DNA from: Tetrapyrgos nigripes
Lineage: Eukaryota; Basidiomycota; Agaricomycetes; Agaricales; Campanellaceae
Reading direction: 5' to 3'
Length of the DNA stretch: 64,000 bases
Assembly: GCA_013368315.1 (NCBI GenBank)
Contig: JAACJM010000010.1
Location: forward strand, 496,001 to 560,000
Below, in pieces: positions 10,878 through 22,427 of this stretch. Position 1 is the first letter of the stretch. Every line of letters begins with the position of its first letter. The position numbers were made by a program, and so were the translations under genes. A model generated the notes under the pieces. That model made no database searches, had not been told where the DNA came from, and saw only the letters and a list, made by a program, of their open reading frames with translations.

Positions 10878-12381
10878 CTAGGGTGCAGCCTTGAACTTGA
10901 CTCGAACTTCTGCCACTTCCTTCCTCTTCTCCTTCATGCTCGTTAGAATCTGCTCTTCCAGTACATCAAGCTCCTGCACGGTGAGCGTACTAGAGACATG
11001 TGCGACTAGGTCTACATACAACAAGGAACCTGCGCGACGAGCACGTAGTTCACTAATAGAAAGGATGGAAGGCGTCGAAGAAGATTCGCCGGGTACGATC
11101 AGAGGTTGTATTGTCTTTTTGAGGGATTCCCGCGTTTTCGCAGACACTCCCGCGTCTGTCAGATCGCCCCATGCCCCTACCAATAAGCCAATGCCTTGCT
11201 GTAAAATGACAAAGGAGACAAGTAAACCTGGAATTATATGTAATTAGACTGGGATGTGTATAAAAGAAGGAACTGCTCACCTCCGATGGGGTCTAAAGGA
11301 ACTTTAGGGAAGAACCAGGACCCTAGGATAGCGAACAAAGCGACGACACTGGAATACGCGTCGCTACGGTGGTGAATTGCGTTTGCAAGTAACACCGGAC
11401 TGTGCTCATCATCCGCAACCTTCTTTGTAATTCTGTACAACCATTCCTTCGCAGCAACAGACAAAGCAGCAAACCATGCCGCATTGGGATCGACGTCGTG
11501 AACATGAGAGTGCGCTAATGATTCAGGCAAGCCGGGCGCTATGACCGTGACATTGTGTAGAATCTCTTGCATGGGTCCATCAGGCAGGGAATGAGCCGTC
11601 TCCGCCAGAGCGGTGAGTAGAAGATGATACGAATGAAAACCGATCCCAATTGCACCACCAATGAGTAGCAGCGACACGGTTGTGGTTCCAAGGGTTTCAA
11701 ATTTTGCAAAACCGTAGGGGTATCTTTCGGTTGGTGATTTCCGCGAAAGCCTCCAGCAGAACAAGGTTACAAAATCTCCGAGCAAATCTAACCAGTGGTC
11801 AGAACCACGTCTGACGCAGGAAACGCTCATGTCCTACCAGAGAGAGAATGCCCAGCGTCCGCTAAAAGAGAGGCTGAATGGAGGTACCAGCCAGCAAGGC
11901 CTTTCGCCAAGGTCAACCCCACATTTGTGAACAAACCGATCACAGTAACTTTGCTGCCTCTATCGGCTTTAAATTTGCGCCAAGTAAGAATAGGACATGT
12001 TATATTTCGCAAGGACATACCTGAACCTTCCCATGCAGCCATAATCTTCTCAGCACCGTAGTTGTGTCCTTCCTCTCCATGCGAATGCGAATGGCCGCCA
12101 AACATTGAATGTGAATGTGAATGGTCGTGTTCGTGTTTCGAATGGTCCTGTTTATTATTTTTCTGAGGGCCGTTTTCACCGGGAGACTTGGTGGAAAGCT
12201 GACGACGACGAGACATGATGGAGGTAGTGGTGCAACTGAAAAGGTGACTGAATTTGTGTGAGGGAGATGTCCAAATTGACACGTAGTGGTTGTATCTCAG
12301 GAAAGCGGTCGTTCGCACTGACTGGCTGCGGCGGGTAGAGAGGAGAAACGGCAGAGAAAGACATGGATATCTACAGACCAT
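10878..12381 (-). CDS. MMT1: Cation diffusion facilitator, mitochondrial MMT type
   Basis: A CDF-family metal transporter resembling the yeast mitochondrial iron exporters Mmt1/Mmt2. From the N-terminus: an Arg/Ser-rich leader suited to mitochondrial import, a His-rich loop (HEHDHSHSHSMFGGHSHSHG), then DRGSKVTVIGLFTNVGLTLA (helix 1), DAGHSLSDLLGDFVTLF carrying the H/D metal-site residues of helix 2, SPTERYPYGFAKFETLG, ALSVAAKEWLYRIT, and ANAIHHRSDAYSSVVAL with the H/D residues of helix 5. The C-terminus is the soluble CDF tail. Two joins are clear: SG/ADRG across the intron near 11980-12040, and HSLS/DLLG across one near 11790-11835. The ATG at 12381 gives a mitochondrial-type presequence. 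A later ATG at 12216 would start directly before the His-rich part. Stop at 10878-10880. Confidence 0.88.
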
Positions 12382-12477
12382 GACATTCGGTGGTTAAGCT
12401 AGTTAAGCATGTCCGACACGCTCCTCTTTCACCACGACGCAGGTACTTGATTTGTGATATCATACATTCAGAAAAAT

Positions 12478-14073
12478 TTAATACAGGTCCTCCAACAGCT
12501 TCTTCACTTTCTCCACATCAGGATCCTCTTCACTGCCCACAGAGCTCACTGCAAGCTTATGGATGTCCTCCCTGGGCACTTTGTAATGCGTGAGATTCGA
12601 ATGGAGGCCCAAATTCGAGACTAGTCTAGTACAAAAATCAATGACATCATTTTTGGCAATTCTCGCACAACTTACTCTGTGATCAGTGTAGAGAGCAATC
12701 GAACATCTCCTTCCAGCGTCCCAGTCGAGGGCTTTCCCAAGTAGAAAAGTGATGCTGCAAGACATTCCTTGTCTTCTTGCGATGCAACTTCCGCTTTCAA
12801 TTTCACAACCGGCGCAAGGGTCAGGCACTGCAAAAAATCAGTGAATTTTGATTTGACTGGGTTCCACTGCGCGCACTCACGGAAGTTATCCCATGAGGAA
12901 TCGAATACGCAGCTCCTAATTTGTGACCGAGTGTATGCGACAATCCCAATGCACTGAGCGGGTCATCAGTCATTTTATCGTTAGGATTTCCTTGGACGCC
13001 AATCGGACGCACCTATACGTTGGACGGCTATGTGGCCAAATGCTCATCCACGATGCCAGCTGAAGTTTCTGCCGAACTTCCAAAGACTGCGGATTCGTCT
13101 TTGACTCTGGGAGATACTTGAACAGATCTGTAATGGCTGCATAGCACATAATCTTGAGCGGAGGTGGGATAAGAGGCCTGTTTGGACTCAGCGATGGCAC
13201 CTCAAATCAAGTAACGTACAGACCTGTACAAGTTTTCTAAAATCCGTTGTCATGAGGCGCACTGTGGAAGCTGACGTTATTACTTACCAACTGCATGATC
13301 CAGAGACCGTATTCCAGTAGAGAGCCATAGCCGTTCAGGGGTAGTAAGTGTAAGCTCAGCATCGAGGATGATACCCGCAGGCACTAGCTTGGGATCAGTG
13401 ACGGCCACTTTGACACCTTCGTCATCGGTGTAGCCTGCTCCGACCTGCAAAGAAATAAGACAGCGTAGTATGGACGGTTTGATTCTATCTTACCGTATAC
13501 TCCGCCGCACTAAGCGTTGTGGGTATAGCAATTTGAGGCATTATTTCTACACCGTATTCTTGTTTCATGTAGTACAACATAGCCTGTAAGAGATTGATAT
13601 CAGCAAGTTGGAAGGATTAGTCCGCACCACATACCTTCGACGCATCTATGGGACTACCACCTCCAACTGCGACGATGAAATCACAACCAGCATCTCGAAA
13701 AGCCTTGATTCCATTGCGAATACCAGCGATAGGAGAGTGTTCTCCGATCTCCCAAAAAGTTGCGCCATAGGCATTGATAGATTTCAGAATATCTTCAACC
13801 TTCTTGACGACATCGGTCTGAAAGCATGTCAATCACAGTCACCAAAATCAAAATTAGAAACCTTACCTTGTCATGCAGAGTCTTTCCTGTCACAACCAGA
13901 GCTTTCTTCACTCCAAGAACTTCAACATGCTTGGGGAGAGCACTGGCAGTAGATCCGGGACCATAATAGATACCCTTCAGAGGTTCTACCCAGCCATAGA
14001 AACCTTGGAGAGCGAAAGAGGGATGGGGAGTAGTGTCGGGACCAGACATGACGACAGATTGGGAGATGCTCAC
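12478..14073 (-). CDS. Maleylacetate reductase / iron-type alcohol dehydrogenase
   Basis: An Fe-ADH superfamily member of the maleylacetate reductase branch, which reduces maleylacetate to 3-oxoadipate with NAD(P)H at the end of hydroxyquinol and resorcinol breakdown. The sequence shows YYGPGSTASALPKHVEVLG at the N-terminus, the nucleotide-binding loop FIVAVGGGSPIDASK, IPTTLSAAEYTVGAGYTD, TGIRSLDHAVENLY, and the metal-binding histidine region ALGLSHTLGHKLGAAYSIPH with GITS after it. These are the usual family landmarks in the usual order. Several introns interrupt the gene. The start may be 14073 (MSISQSVV) or 14049 (MSGPDTT). Stop TAA at 12478-12480. It is divergent from the flavin reductase-like gene at 14158 with only 84 bases between start codons, which suggests joint control. 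A related possibility is another short-chain hydroxyacid-oxoacid Fe-ADH, but SHTLGHKLGA and the GGGSPIDASK loop favour maleylacetate reductase. Confidence 0.85.
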
Positions 14074-14157
14074 TAGTAAGGAGACTCGTTTGTCTATTTA
14101 AGTGATCTTTTTCTCATTCACCACCTTGAAATATTCCAGAAAACGGTTCGGGGGCCG
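14074..14157. promoter_or_regulatory. Bidirectional promoter, maleylacetate reductase / flavin reductase-like
   Basis: Only 84 bases separate the two divergent start codons. No clear TATA box or CCAAT pair stands out. Any transcript leaders must be very short or overlapping, so both genes are likely read from one shared open region. The functional match of the two products supports co-regulation but does not prove it. Confidence 0.5.
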
Positions 14158-15236
14158 ATGCAGTTCTCAGCCTCATTCCGCCGATATTTCGCGACTCGTG
14201 CTCCCCAGTGCAGCCCCTTCCGTTTCACCCAGCCTCCAAATCCTTCATGGCAGCTTGGACAGGGAGCACACAAGGAATTTCTCGAGAAGAGCGGGGACGT
14301 TCCGAAGAAGACTTGGATCATGAATGAGACGAATCCAAAGTGGGTTGATGGACGACGTGATGGCAAATGCTGAAAGCTTTTTTTCAGAGACACGTACAAG
14401 CTACTCACCACTTGTATTGTACCGCGGCCTATTGCTTTCGTATCTACGTTGGCCACAGATGGAACTCCAAATCTCGCTCCTTTTAGGTGCTTATACACAT
14501 TCTATATTTGACCTTCCAGTCTAATCCCGAATTGAAAATACAGCTACTTTTCTATGGTCCGTACACTGTTTGCAAATCGTTCCGACTCTAAATAACAAGG
14601 AATAGGTCTCTCATAACCCACCACTTCTCAGCATATCCTTCAGCCTTTCCCCAAGAAGACCAAAAGACACGAGAGAAAACATTCTAAACACGAAACAATT
14701 CACAGTCAACATCATCAGTGAAGAATTCGCAGAGGCAGCCAACATCACATCTGTAGAATCGCCTGCGTCGAATGACGAATGGAAACTCAGTGGGTTAACA
14801 ATGGAGCCTTCGGTGAGATTACCTCCGGTAATGACGCAGGCACATCCTCACCTACCGTTACAGACAGAAGTGAAACCTGCAATGGTGAAGGAGTCGCATA
14901 TTAGTATGGAGTGCGAGGTGAGTCTTGAACGAACTAATTTTGATTTGGATCCCTACCCATACGTTCACGCATTCGGTCCCACAGCTCAACTTTGCACACG
15001 ATGTCACAGACCTCACAACCTCGCAGATAACCAACACACTTGTTTTGGGCCTCATCAAACGAGTCCATGTTCGGGAATCCGTCTTGAATGAGGATGGGTC
15101 TCAGGTGAATCCCACCGCTCTGAATCCACTAGCACGTCTGGGAGGTTTGTCCTATGCAACACTGGGGGATGGTTTTGACATTGCCCGGCCATCGTGGAAG
15201 GCAGTCCGAGAGGAGATTAAGGGAAAGGACCAATAG
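14158..15236 (+). CDS. Flavin reductase-like (DIM6/NTAB family) FMN-binding protein
   Basis: A split-barrel FMN-binding protein built from five exons. The first (14158-14339) gives an Arg-rich leader MQFSASFRRYFATRAPQCSP that could target mitochondria, then KTWIMNETNPK. Splicing with a GTGGGT donor continues into DTYKLLTTCIVPRPIAFVS and TLATDGTPNLAPF, then the very short exon SYFSM, then VSHNPPLLSISFSLSPRR and KDTRENILNTKQFTVNIISE. The last exon ends in LGGLSYATLGDGFDIARPSW. The VPRPIAFVST...NLAPFSYF signature is that of flavin reductase-like domains, which bind FMN and often supply reduced flavin to a monooxygenase. Next to a maleylacetate reductase this would fit hydroxylation plus ring-cleavage chemistry, but no monooxygenase or dioxygenase gene is present in the window. 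The 3' end at 15236 is a TAG. Confidence 0.85.
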
Positions 15237-15991
15237 AATAATGGGAATGGGATTGTATTCGAAACTAGTACAGACACGAACAGCTTGACTACTATGTACG
15301 ACGCCTGTAGAAAAGAAGTTAGCTCAGATTCAGGTAAGCAAAAGGTTTGAGGAAGGTGAAGCTCAGCAACGAAATGTTGTCCGCAAACCCAAAGGTCGGA
15401 CTCATTAAATCAGTATATATTTTGTTGAACATCATCGCCAGGAAGAAAATGAAAGAATTGAGAGAACAAGCTCACCTTGGTGCATGGTCTACAGATGTGA
15501 TGGTGTGTGTTCAAGAACAGATTCACCGCGACAAAGAAATTTTTTCTAATTCGAACTCCGACAAACGACAGCATCTCCATCAAACGACAGCGAATAATTT
15601 TACAGATTCCTTCTAAGGATTGAAAGCATTAAACCAGAGCGTAGCTATACTGTTAGTCATAGATAATGAAACCATGATAGATAAACATAGGACTTCCGAT
15701 TCACATCAACCAAAACTTTCAGTAAGTAACCAAAAAAATGACGGGATTGGACAACGATGGATTATAAGAGAGGCAAGTTTCATATCAAGAGAGCAACTGC
15801 GGATTCGAGGCATACAGATGAGCAATGAGAGAGTGAGAATGCATTAAAAGCAGTGATAAAATTCAGGAAGAAAACCACAGAAAATCTAGGACAAAGGGAG
15901 CAAATTAATAAAGTACGGCGGGTACAAAAGAACGGGAAAACTCACGAAGACAAACACCCAGCGCGTTACAGCGAAGGGTGCAACCAGAAGG
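15237..15991. other. Convergent intergenic region
   Basis: About 750 bases between the stops of the flavin reductase-like gene and the Sec7-PH gene. It is A-rich on the plus strand and holds only short frames without protein-like character. It presumably carries the two 3' untranslated regions. Confidence 0.5.
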
Positions 15992-18900
15992 CTATGAGCG
16001 AGTCAGCTCAGGAGAGCCAATTTGAAGATATGAGAGCACAAGAGGTATTGAGCTGTTCTGCAGACATTGCGTCTCCAGTTCCCGACCAGTCCATAATTTA
16101 GCATTCGTCTGAGAGTTGTCTGACCTCTCATCAGAGCCTGGTCCAAAATCTGGTTCATCCTTGCCCGCCCTTGACCGGTGATACACTTGACTCCGAGACT
16201 TTGAACGCACATGAGATCCTCCAATGCGTAAAGGGAAAGTGCGCGATCCATTGAGCTTTTCGTATGCATTCAGAACCAGGGAATCAGATGCACGGGAGAT
16301 CTCTGGGCCAATCAAAGCCTCCTGCAGGACCTTGAATGCTACTATCTGCGCAGCTCGGTAAAATCTGTTGGGATCGGGAGTGGCAAACGAGGACGAGCTG
16401 GAAGTGGAAGATGTCCTTGAAGACTCAATCTGTCTCTTCAAGGAAACTATCCACTGGTGACGAATCAGGGAATCGTCCACACTGAACATGTATCTCCGTT
16501 TAGTACCGGCATGACTCATGAACGCAACCTGGAATGTGTTACGCATGAACGCGCGCTCAATAGTGATAGTCTGTCCTAGCGGTAAGCCAGAATAGCTCAA
16601 CGCATTCGGTCCTGACCGATGTATTATGATCGTCTTCGACCCCAGTGAAGTTCCCTGCACGCGGAAAGCAGCTTCTGACGACTTGGCAAACGTCAACACT
16701 GGAGGGTCAAAGACAAGATCTTGGCCATAGAGGTGTATTGAGAGATGTGGGTCGGGTTGGGGAATGCGGAAAATCACCGGTTCAGACTGGACTTTGTAAG
16801 TGATTCGGGTCGGAAGTGGACGTTTGATGGTGATGGGAATGTCTGCGGGATTGGCAGGATTTAAGGAGTCTCGTGCATGCGCTATTCTCTCCTGTATTAC
16901 TGATCTGTAGATGTCTTCCAAAAGTTCATCAGAGACAGAGTATCGCGTATCGTATCTCCTGAATGCGTCGACAAAGTCTCTTGAAGAGATGTTGTGTCGT
17001 GGAGGGGCAGTTACACCTGGATACTGAGCCATGCCATCGTGTAGAACATCGTTTAGCTGCATAATGCCGCGAACAAGACGAATGGCAAGGTCCTTGTCAT
17101 AGGCAACGAACCGGGCATTGGCTTCATACCACCGGCTAGAGAACGCATCCAAGAGATATTCAAGAGCGCTATGACCATTCACAGACCTCAAAGGGACATG
17201 AACGGAGAGCAAGAACGCTCGGAGTGCTCTATCTATCCGCAACCCGACGAACCCAAAGCTATCCACATAGCTCTTCAACACCAACTTGGACGTCCTTTGA
17301 GAAAGATACAATCCAAGCCTCGTCCTATCCAGATCGACAGTTCTGAACAGCAACTGTCCAAGAAGCACTGGGTCGTCATTGACGCCAGCTTTTGAAAACA
17401 TGATCGAAATGGCCTGATCAGGGTCTTTCCCGAATTGATGGACAAAAGACCTGATCAGTGGGCTGCGATTAGACGAGGTCACGGGAGTGGGAACCGCATC
17501 ACTTCTGTCTGCACTCAACCGAAGATGCTGCAACATGACAACACTCTTAACGATGAACTTCCGCTCTGGAGTAGGATCATCTTGTGTGACTGGTTTGGCA
17601 ATAACGAAGATATCACTGAACAAGAAAAGGAAGCGATCTTTGACTGTATTTACATTGGCCACCTGGAGGACTGGGGATGAAAGAATGACTTTGCGCGGAG
17701 GATCTTCAATAGCGGAAGCCCACATTGGACTTCGTGAACCTCGGACTAGGTTCTCTTCCAGTCTCTGAAGAACAACAGATCCTTGCGGACCCGGATGTTC
17801 GAGAGAATAACGAGACGAGATACTAGAAGAAGAATCCGAAGTCGTGTGTCCAGGATAGTCGCTAAGGGAAGATGAGGGATCGGGGGTGGTGGACGATACA
17901 ACATCAGGAGGAGACGGAATGGCGTTGATTGTGTCAGAGGCAGGGAACTGCGAGCCGCTGTCAGAAGAAGGAACAGATTTAAGAGGTATTGAACCAACTC
18001 TCGATGCTTTCGGGGTCCTTTCGTTGTCAGACAGGTCGAAACGACGAGTCGAACCAGCACCCATAGCCGGGGGTGTAGTTGGCACGGAGTCTGTTCTCAA
18101 CTGATCGGAAGAAGACTGAGATCTTCCGTTCAATGTACTCGAGTCTGTAGGCGCCTCTTCCCAGTCGGAAACTAACTCATTCTCCTTCCGCTTGAGAAGA
18201 TCAGAAAGGGATGGCTTCTTCATCCCATTCTGGCCATTTCGCGTGGGTCCATTTGGTGCAGTTGGCGATATTAAAGGAGAAGAACTCTGAGACGAGAACA
18301 GCTTCTCTTTGTTCTTACTCAGCCATTGCTTGACACCAGGAAGTGTCATGGGGAGCCGACTTGCACTAGACGATGCAGGTTGCACGTCAAAGTATTCAGG
18401 GCCGGTAGGTGACAGAGGGGATGATGATGTGGCAGGATAGAGAGCGGGGGCATTAAGGTACTTCCCAACTAGATTCGAGTCCGAGGACTGTTGCATTAAA
18501 GGACGGTCCTTGCTCCAATCAGCACTGCCGCTGGAATTACTGTGCTGGAGAGGGATCGGACCATCCTCAGCTCCATTCAAAAATGCACTGACGTCGGGTG
18601 TGGATGCAGACGCCGCAATAAGTCCTTTTGCCCTGTTTCTCTCTCGTTCTTCCTCCAAAATTCGCATCCCAGGGAAAGGGAATAGCTTGGCATTCTGGTA
18701 TTTAGCCAGATCTGTCGATGACGGAGGGGGTACGGGAGATACACCACCACGTGTATTCGGCTGAGCCAGTGAAAGCGCTGACGGCGAAGGAGACAGCACA
18801 CGATGCTGGGATTGAGGTGTTGATGTACTTGCTGGTCCTGGATCTGACTTCTGGTTGGTCAAACTTAGACCGCTTTCACGACTGACACTAGAGTCAGTGT

Positions 18901-21020
18901 GATCCCTTCTTTCCCGATTTACGATGCTGTTGGAACGAGACCGTCGTCCAGTACTGGAGCCGGCACGTGTAAAGGTACTCTTCACTTTCTCCCAAGCACT
19001 TGTCGACATCGAATCAGCGCTCCTCTTTGACGAGTTATCGTTAATGATAGCTCTGTCATCTAGATCTCCAAACTCTGCGCTGAGAGGAGACCGCTCGCCT
19101 TGTAACCGTGAAGCCACAGAGAGACGCTGAGGATACGACATGGAACCGTCGCTTCTACGCTGACCTGCACTTTGTGATAAAGCCGCAACAGAAGGTGACG
19201 GGGGTACGTAGGATATTGTTTCAGGTGAGGCTTCGTACTCGATGATAACCTGCTGGGAATCAGACGAGCGAGGAGACATGTCATCGTACGCAGACGGTAC
19301 AGGGAAGCCATTCGAGGATCTAGTAGAAGAAGGCGGCTCTTCGTATTGATCCTCGGCATCGTTGTCATCGTCTTCTTCATCCTCGTCGACTGGCAGTGCA
19401 CGCATCACCGGAACTTTAGACAGGATCAGAGACTATCTGAAATAGCAGAGTAAAAGTATACGTACCAGGGTCAGCTACCCAGCTTATTTCACGTTCATTG
19501 TCAAAGCCGTTGTCATAACTTCGGTTATCAGCGGGATAAAGAACCTCATCTTCGTCTCTGACAGGTTTCTCTCTGAGAGGACTGTGGAAAGGACTAGATG
19601 GAAAGAACTCCTCATCTGGTTGAGTGAAATGCAGTCCCGAAGCATTAGTGTACTCGGTGAACATATCGGAAGGTGCATCTGGGCTGTGAGGTATTCTTGA
19701 GATGAAACCATTCACAGGGAAATGCGTCGGAGGAGTATTGGGTAGAGGCGGATGAGTGATATCCTCTTCTTCCTCTTCGACAACGACACTTCGTCTCCTG
19801 GTTGGCTCGGGTCGGTCACGTTCTGATATGAAAGAGGGAGGTGGTTGAGGGGAATCATGAGGACTGTATCTAGGACTGGGTCCACGTGGAGGAGGTACTG
19901 GACTCGGAGTCGAGCCTCGCGACAGAAGCAGTAGGTTTGGTGTTGGGCCTCTGGAATTTGGTATAGGATTTGGCGTAGGACCACGAGAACGAATTTGATT
20001 GGGAGTTGCCGAGCGGGGTTGATCGTAAGGAGGAAGAGGCGTAGGTGGTACATTGGGTGTATTTGGGGTAGTGGATTGGAATTCAGAATCGGTGCCAGGA
20101 GGATTGGGGGTAACAGAAGAACCTCTCCGAGACCGTCTTCGACGTCGTCGAGGAGTTGGGGAAGGAGAGGGAGCGTGTATCTCATCGTTTCCACTGCCTT
20201 GTTCACCATCTGTATCTCGATTCAACCTTGACCTTCCTCCCAGAGTGTCCAACAAATTTTTCCGCGCTGCATTTCGTTCTCCTCCAGAAACTGTATTGTT
20301 CCTACGGAACTTGGCTGCTACCGGTGGAGTTGGCGATGGAGAGAGACAAGGGTCATAAACTTCCGTGCCTCCAGTCAATTTGGCCATGGCCATCATTCTG
20401 CCAGCACTATTGGAGCGAAATAAGCCTTTCTGAATAGCTTCTAGAGATGGTAAGGGCGTAGACGATGTCCCCGGCTGGAAAAAGAACGGTTGATCTGGCA
20501 TGGTAGGAGTGACAGATCTGAGGAGTTGTGATGATTGTATATGGGATGGAACGGGAGACATGATAGGTGGGACAGTAGGAAGATTTATAGTCGGTGACGC
20601 CGTAAATGCTTCGTCTTGAGAAGAGTCTCCGGGGATTAGAGGGCTAGGAGTCGGAGATTGAAGTGCTCTTCCTTTTCCTTTAAAATCCTTGGAACCCCTA
20701 GAACGAGAACGTGAACGTGAACGACGCTTTGACCGTGTTGTAGGTGGATTAGCCGGTGCATCTTCGACTTCGTTATCTGCTTCTGTCTCGACTGGATCCT
20801 CGATAGCTTTGATATGCTCGTCGAGAAGGGGCGGCGTGTCTACGTCTGGATTTTGTTCTTCGTCGGTGGCGACCTTTTCTCCTTCGCTAACGGCCTCGGT
20901 GTGCATTGGTGGTCTGCGCCCATCCTTAAGTCTCGGAAGAGATGCTGCCCTTTTCAGTTTTGCGACAGCAGCGAGACGTTGTTCGCGCTGGTCGGACGCC
21001 GAGGGCTGGTCAGGCTCCAT
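15992..21020 (-). CDS. Sec7-PH domain protein, Arf guanine-nucleotide exchange factor relative
   Basis: A very large protein (about 1,670 residues) from two long reading frames joined by one intron near 19420-19470, where WVADP continues into VPVMRALPVDEDE. The first half is Ser/Pro/Arg-rich and disordered. In the second half a PH-like block (PRKVILSSPVLQVAN...RFLFLFSDIFVIAKP) precedes a Sec7 region: HQFGKDPDQAISIMFSKAGV, LFRTVDLDRTRLGLYLS, IDRALRAFLLSVHVP, ALEYLLDAFSSRWYEANAR, LVRGIMQLNDVLHDG. A second PH domain follows, with RAFMRNTFQVAFMSHAGT and DDSLIRHQWIVSLKRQ. This layout matches fungal Syt1-type Arf exchange factors that act in Golgi/secretory traffic. The FRLPGEAQ-type loop with its catalytic glutamate is not recognisable (see findings). 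The start is taken at 21020 (MEPDQPSAS). The open frame continues to 21227, but that extension looks like untranslated leader. Confidence 0.82.
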
Positions 21021-21421
21021 CGCCGCGGCCTCGAGAAGCTGGTGATGACTGAGTTCGAGGAAATGGACAAGAAAGAGTAAACATACGTATAGCAGCCAGG
21101 CTTTGGGGGAGAAGAGGCAGTTGGGGAGAAGACGTAGTTTGGGAGGGACTTTGGAATTGTGGTAAGTATAAAGCCAACACGTGGGGAAGTTGCCTCCACT
21201 TTGGTTACAAGGCGTGTTTTTCAGCAACTTTCATACTTTGCATTCAACGTGTACTATCATCGGATAAGTAGCCTTCATGGAGTGGCAACATAAAGCAGTA
21301 AAACATGTTTGGAAGACAGCATGCAGATTCAACGTGTTACCCTACTTGAATAGCAAAGTACTGTCCGACAGAACATCAGAACATCCATCCTCTCCAGACT
21401 CCTCCATCACCATTCTTATTC
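21021..21421. promoter_or_regulatory. Divergent promoter region, Sec7-PH gene / J-like gene
   Basis: About 400 bases between two divergent start codons. I see no distinctive motif beyond pyrimidine-rich stretches near both starts. It is expected to hold both promoters. Confidence 0.35.
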
Positions 21422-22318
21422 ATGCAGTTCCCTGCTTCCCGTCCTTCCAAGCCACAGGCGCATCGCGTCCCACGTTCGCAGGCCGAGACAGGTCGTCCCT
21501 GTGCCCATCCCCAACCCCAACCCTACCATGCTCCCCACAAGGCTGACACTTTTGCTTGGATCATCGAACAAGAGTTTGTAAAAATAGACGAAAGCAACCG
21601 CAATACAGAGCAGTGGATATATGAACAGCGTATCAGATTTCCAAAGGGACCGGAGCGGCATGATATCGAGGAAAGAGTTCGGCGGAGAATGTGGGAAGAT
21701 ATGATGAAACGATACGAGATTGAGGCAGAAAGATGGTCGAGACATGAGGAACAGAGAAAGGCTGCAGAAGAGAGGCACCGACAGAGAGCAAAAATAGCGC
21801 AAGAGGAGATGAGACGAAAAGAAGCAGAGCTAAGGTATCGGGAGATGCTGGAAAGAAGAAGAGCCGAGGAAGAGAGACAAAGAATTCAGACTGGACTGAG
21901 GGAACAAAGGCGACTCAAGACGGAACGAACGATTATCGATGCATGGAAGAGATACGAGCAAAATTGGTCTACTCTGGCTACCTGTTCGGGACCTCTTGCG
22001 TTTTCCGATATTCCGTGGCCTACAGTAGTGCCTCCAACGAAACCAGATGATATCACTATCGCTGATTTATCGGCCTTTCTGCTCTCTCCGCTGCATTCGC
22101 CGACGCAGATGGCCAAAGATAGGATTCGAAGCGCCCAACTGCGATGGCATCCGGATCGGTTTCACTTGCTTGGGAAAGTCAAGGATAGTGACAAGGAGGC
22201 TGTTGCTGAAGCTGCAGGCAAGATTGCGAGATACTTGAACGACTTGAACAGACGACAGGTTAGTCCTTTTCTCGAGCAAATGGTCAAGTACTAAACAGAG
22301 CCATAACAGACTCGGTGA
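21422..22318 (+). CDS. Coiled-coil protein with C-terminal J-like region, NFKBIL1-like
   Basis: About 280 residues. A Pro/His-rich N-terminus is followed by TFAWIIEQEFVKIDESNRNT, then a long charged helix of Glu/Arg repeats (roughly residues 75-175). The C-terminal part has FLLSPLHSPTQMAKDRIRSA, LRWHPDRFHLLGKVKD and AEAAGKIARYLNDLNRRQ. The RWHPDRF block with its HPD tripeptide is the J-domain core. This arrangement of a charged helix and a truncated J-like end resembles animal NF-kappa-B inhibitor-like protein 1, which has been linked to pre-mRNA splicing. At the 3' end a donor GTTAGT at 22259, an ACTAAAC branch site and an AG at 22309 imply a last tiny exon (Thr-Arg-stop at 22318). If unspliced, the protein ends at 22294. 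I infer a nuclear or co-chaperone role only weakly. Confidence 0.7.
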
Positions 22319-22427
22319 CGGTGCACGCAGGACGGGCACTTACAAATTGTTGTTGGATATTTATTCAAATGGTATTTTAGTAATAAGTAAATTACGTACT
22401 AGTCCAAATTTCATACTTGTCCAAAAA

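Noticed and set aside
14118..14498. 126-codon minus-strand frame overlapping the flavin reductase gene
   Set aside because: The plus strand splices into a clear flavin reductase-like domain over the same bases, so the minus frame is a shadow.
19416..21227. Separate gene for the 603-codon frame upstream of the Sec7 frame
   Set aside because: A clean GT-AG intron joins WVADP to VPVMRALP with continuous frame, so both belong to one gene.
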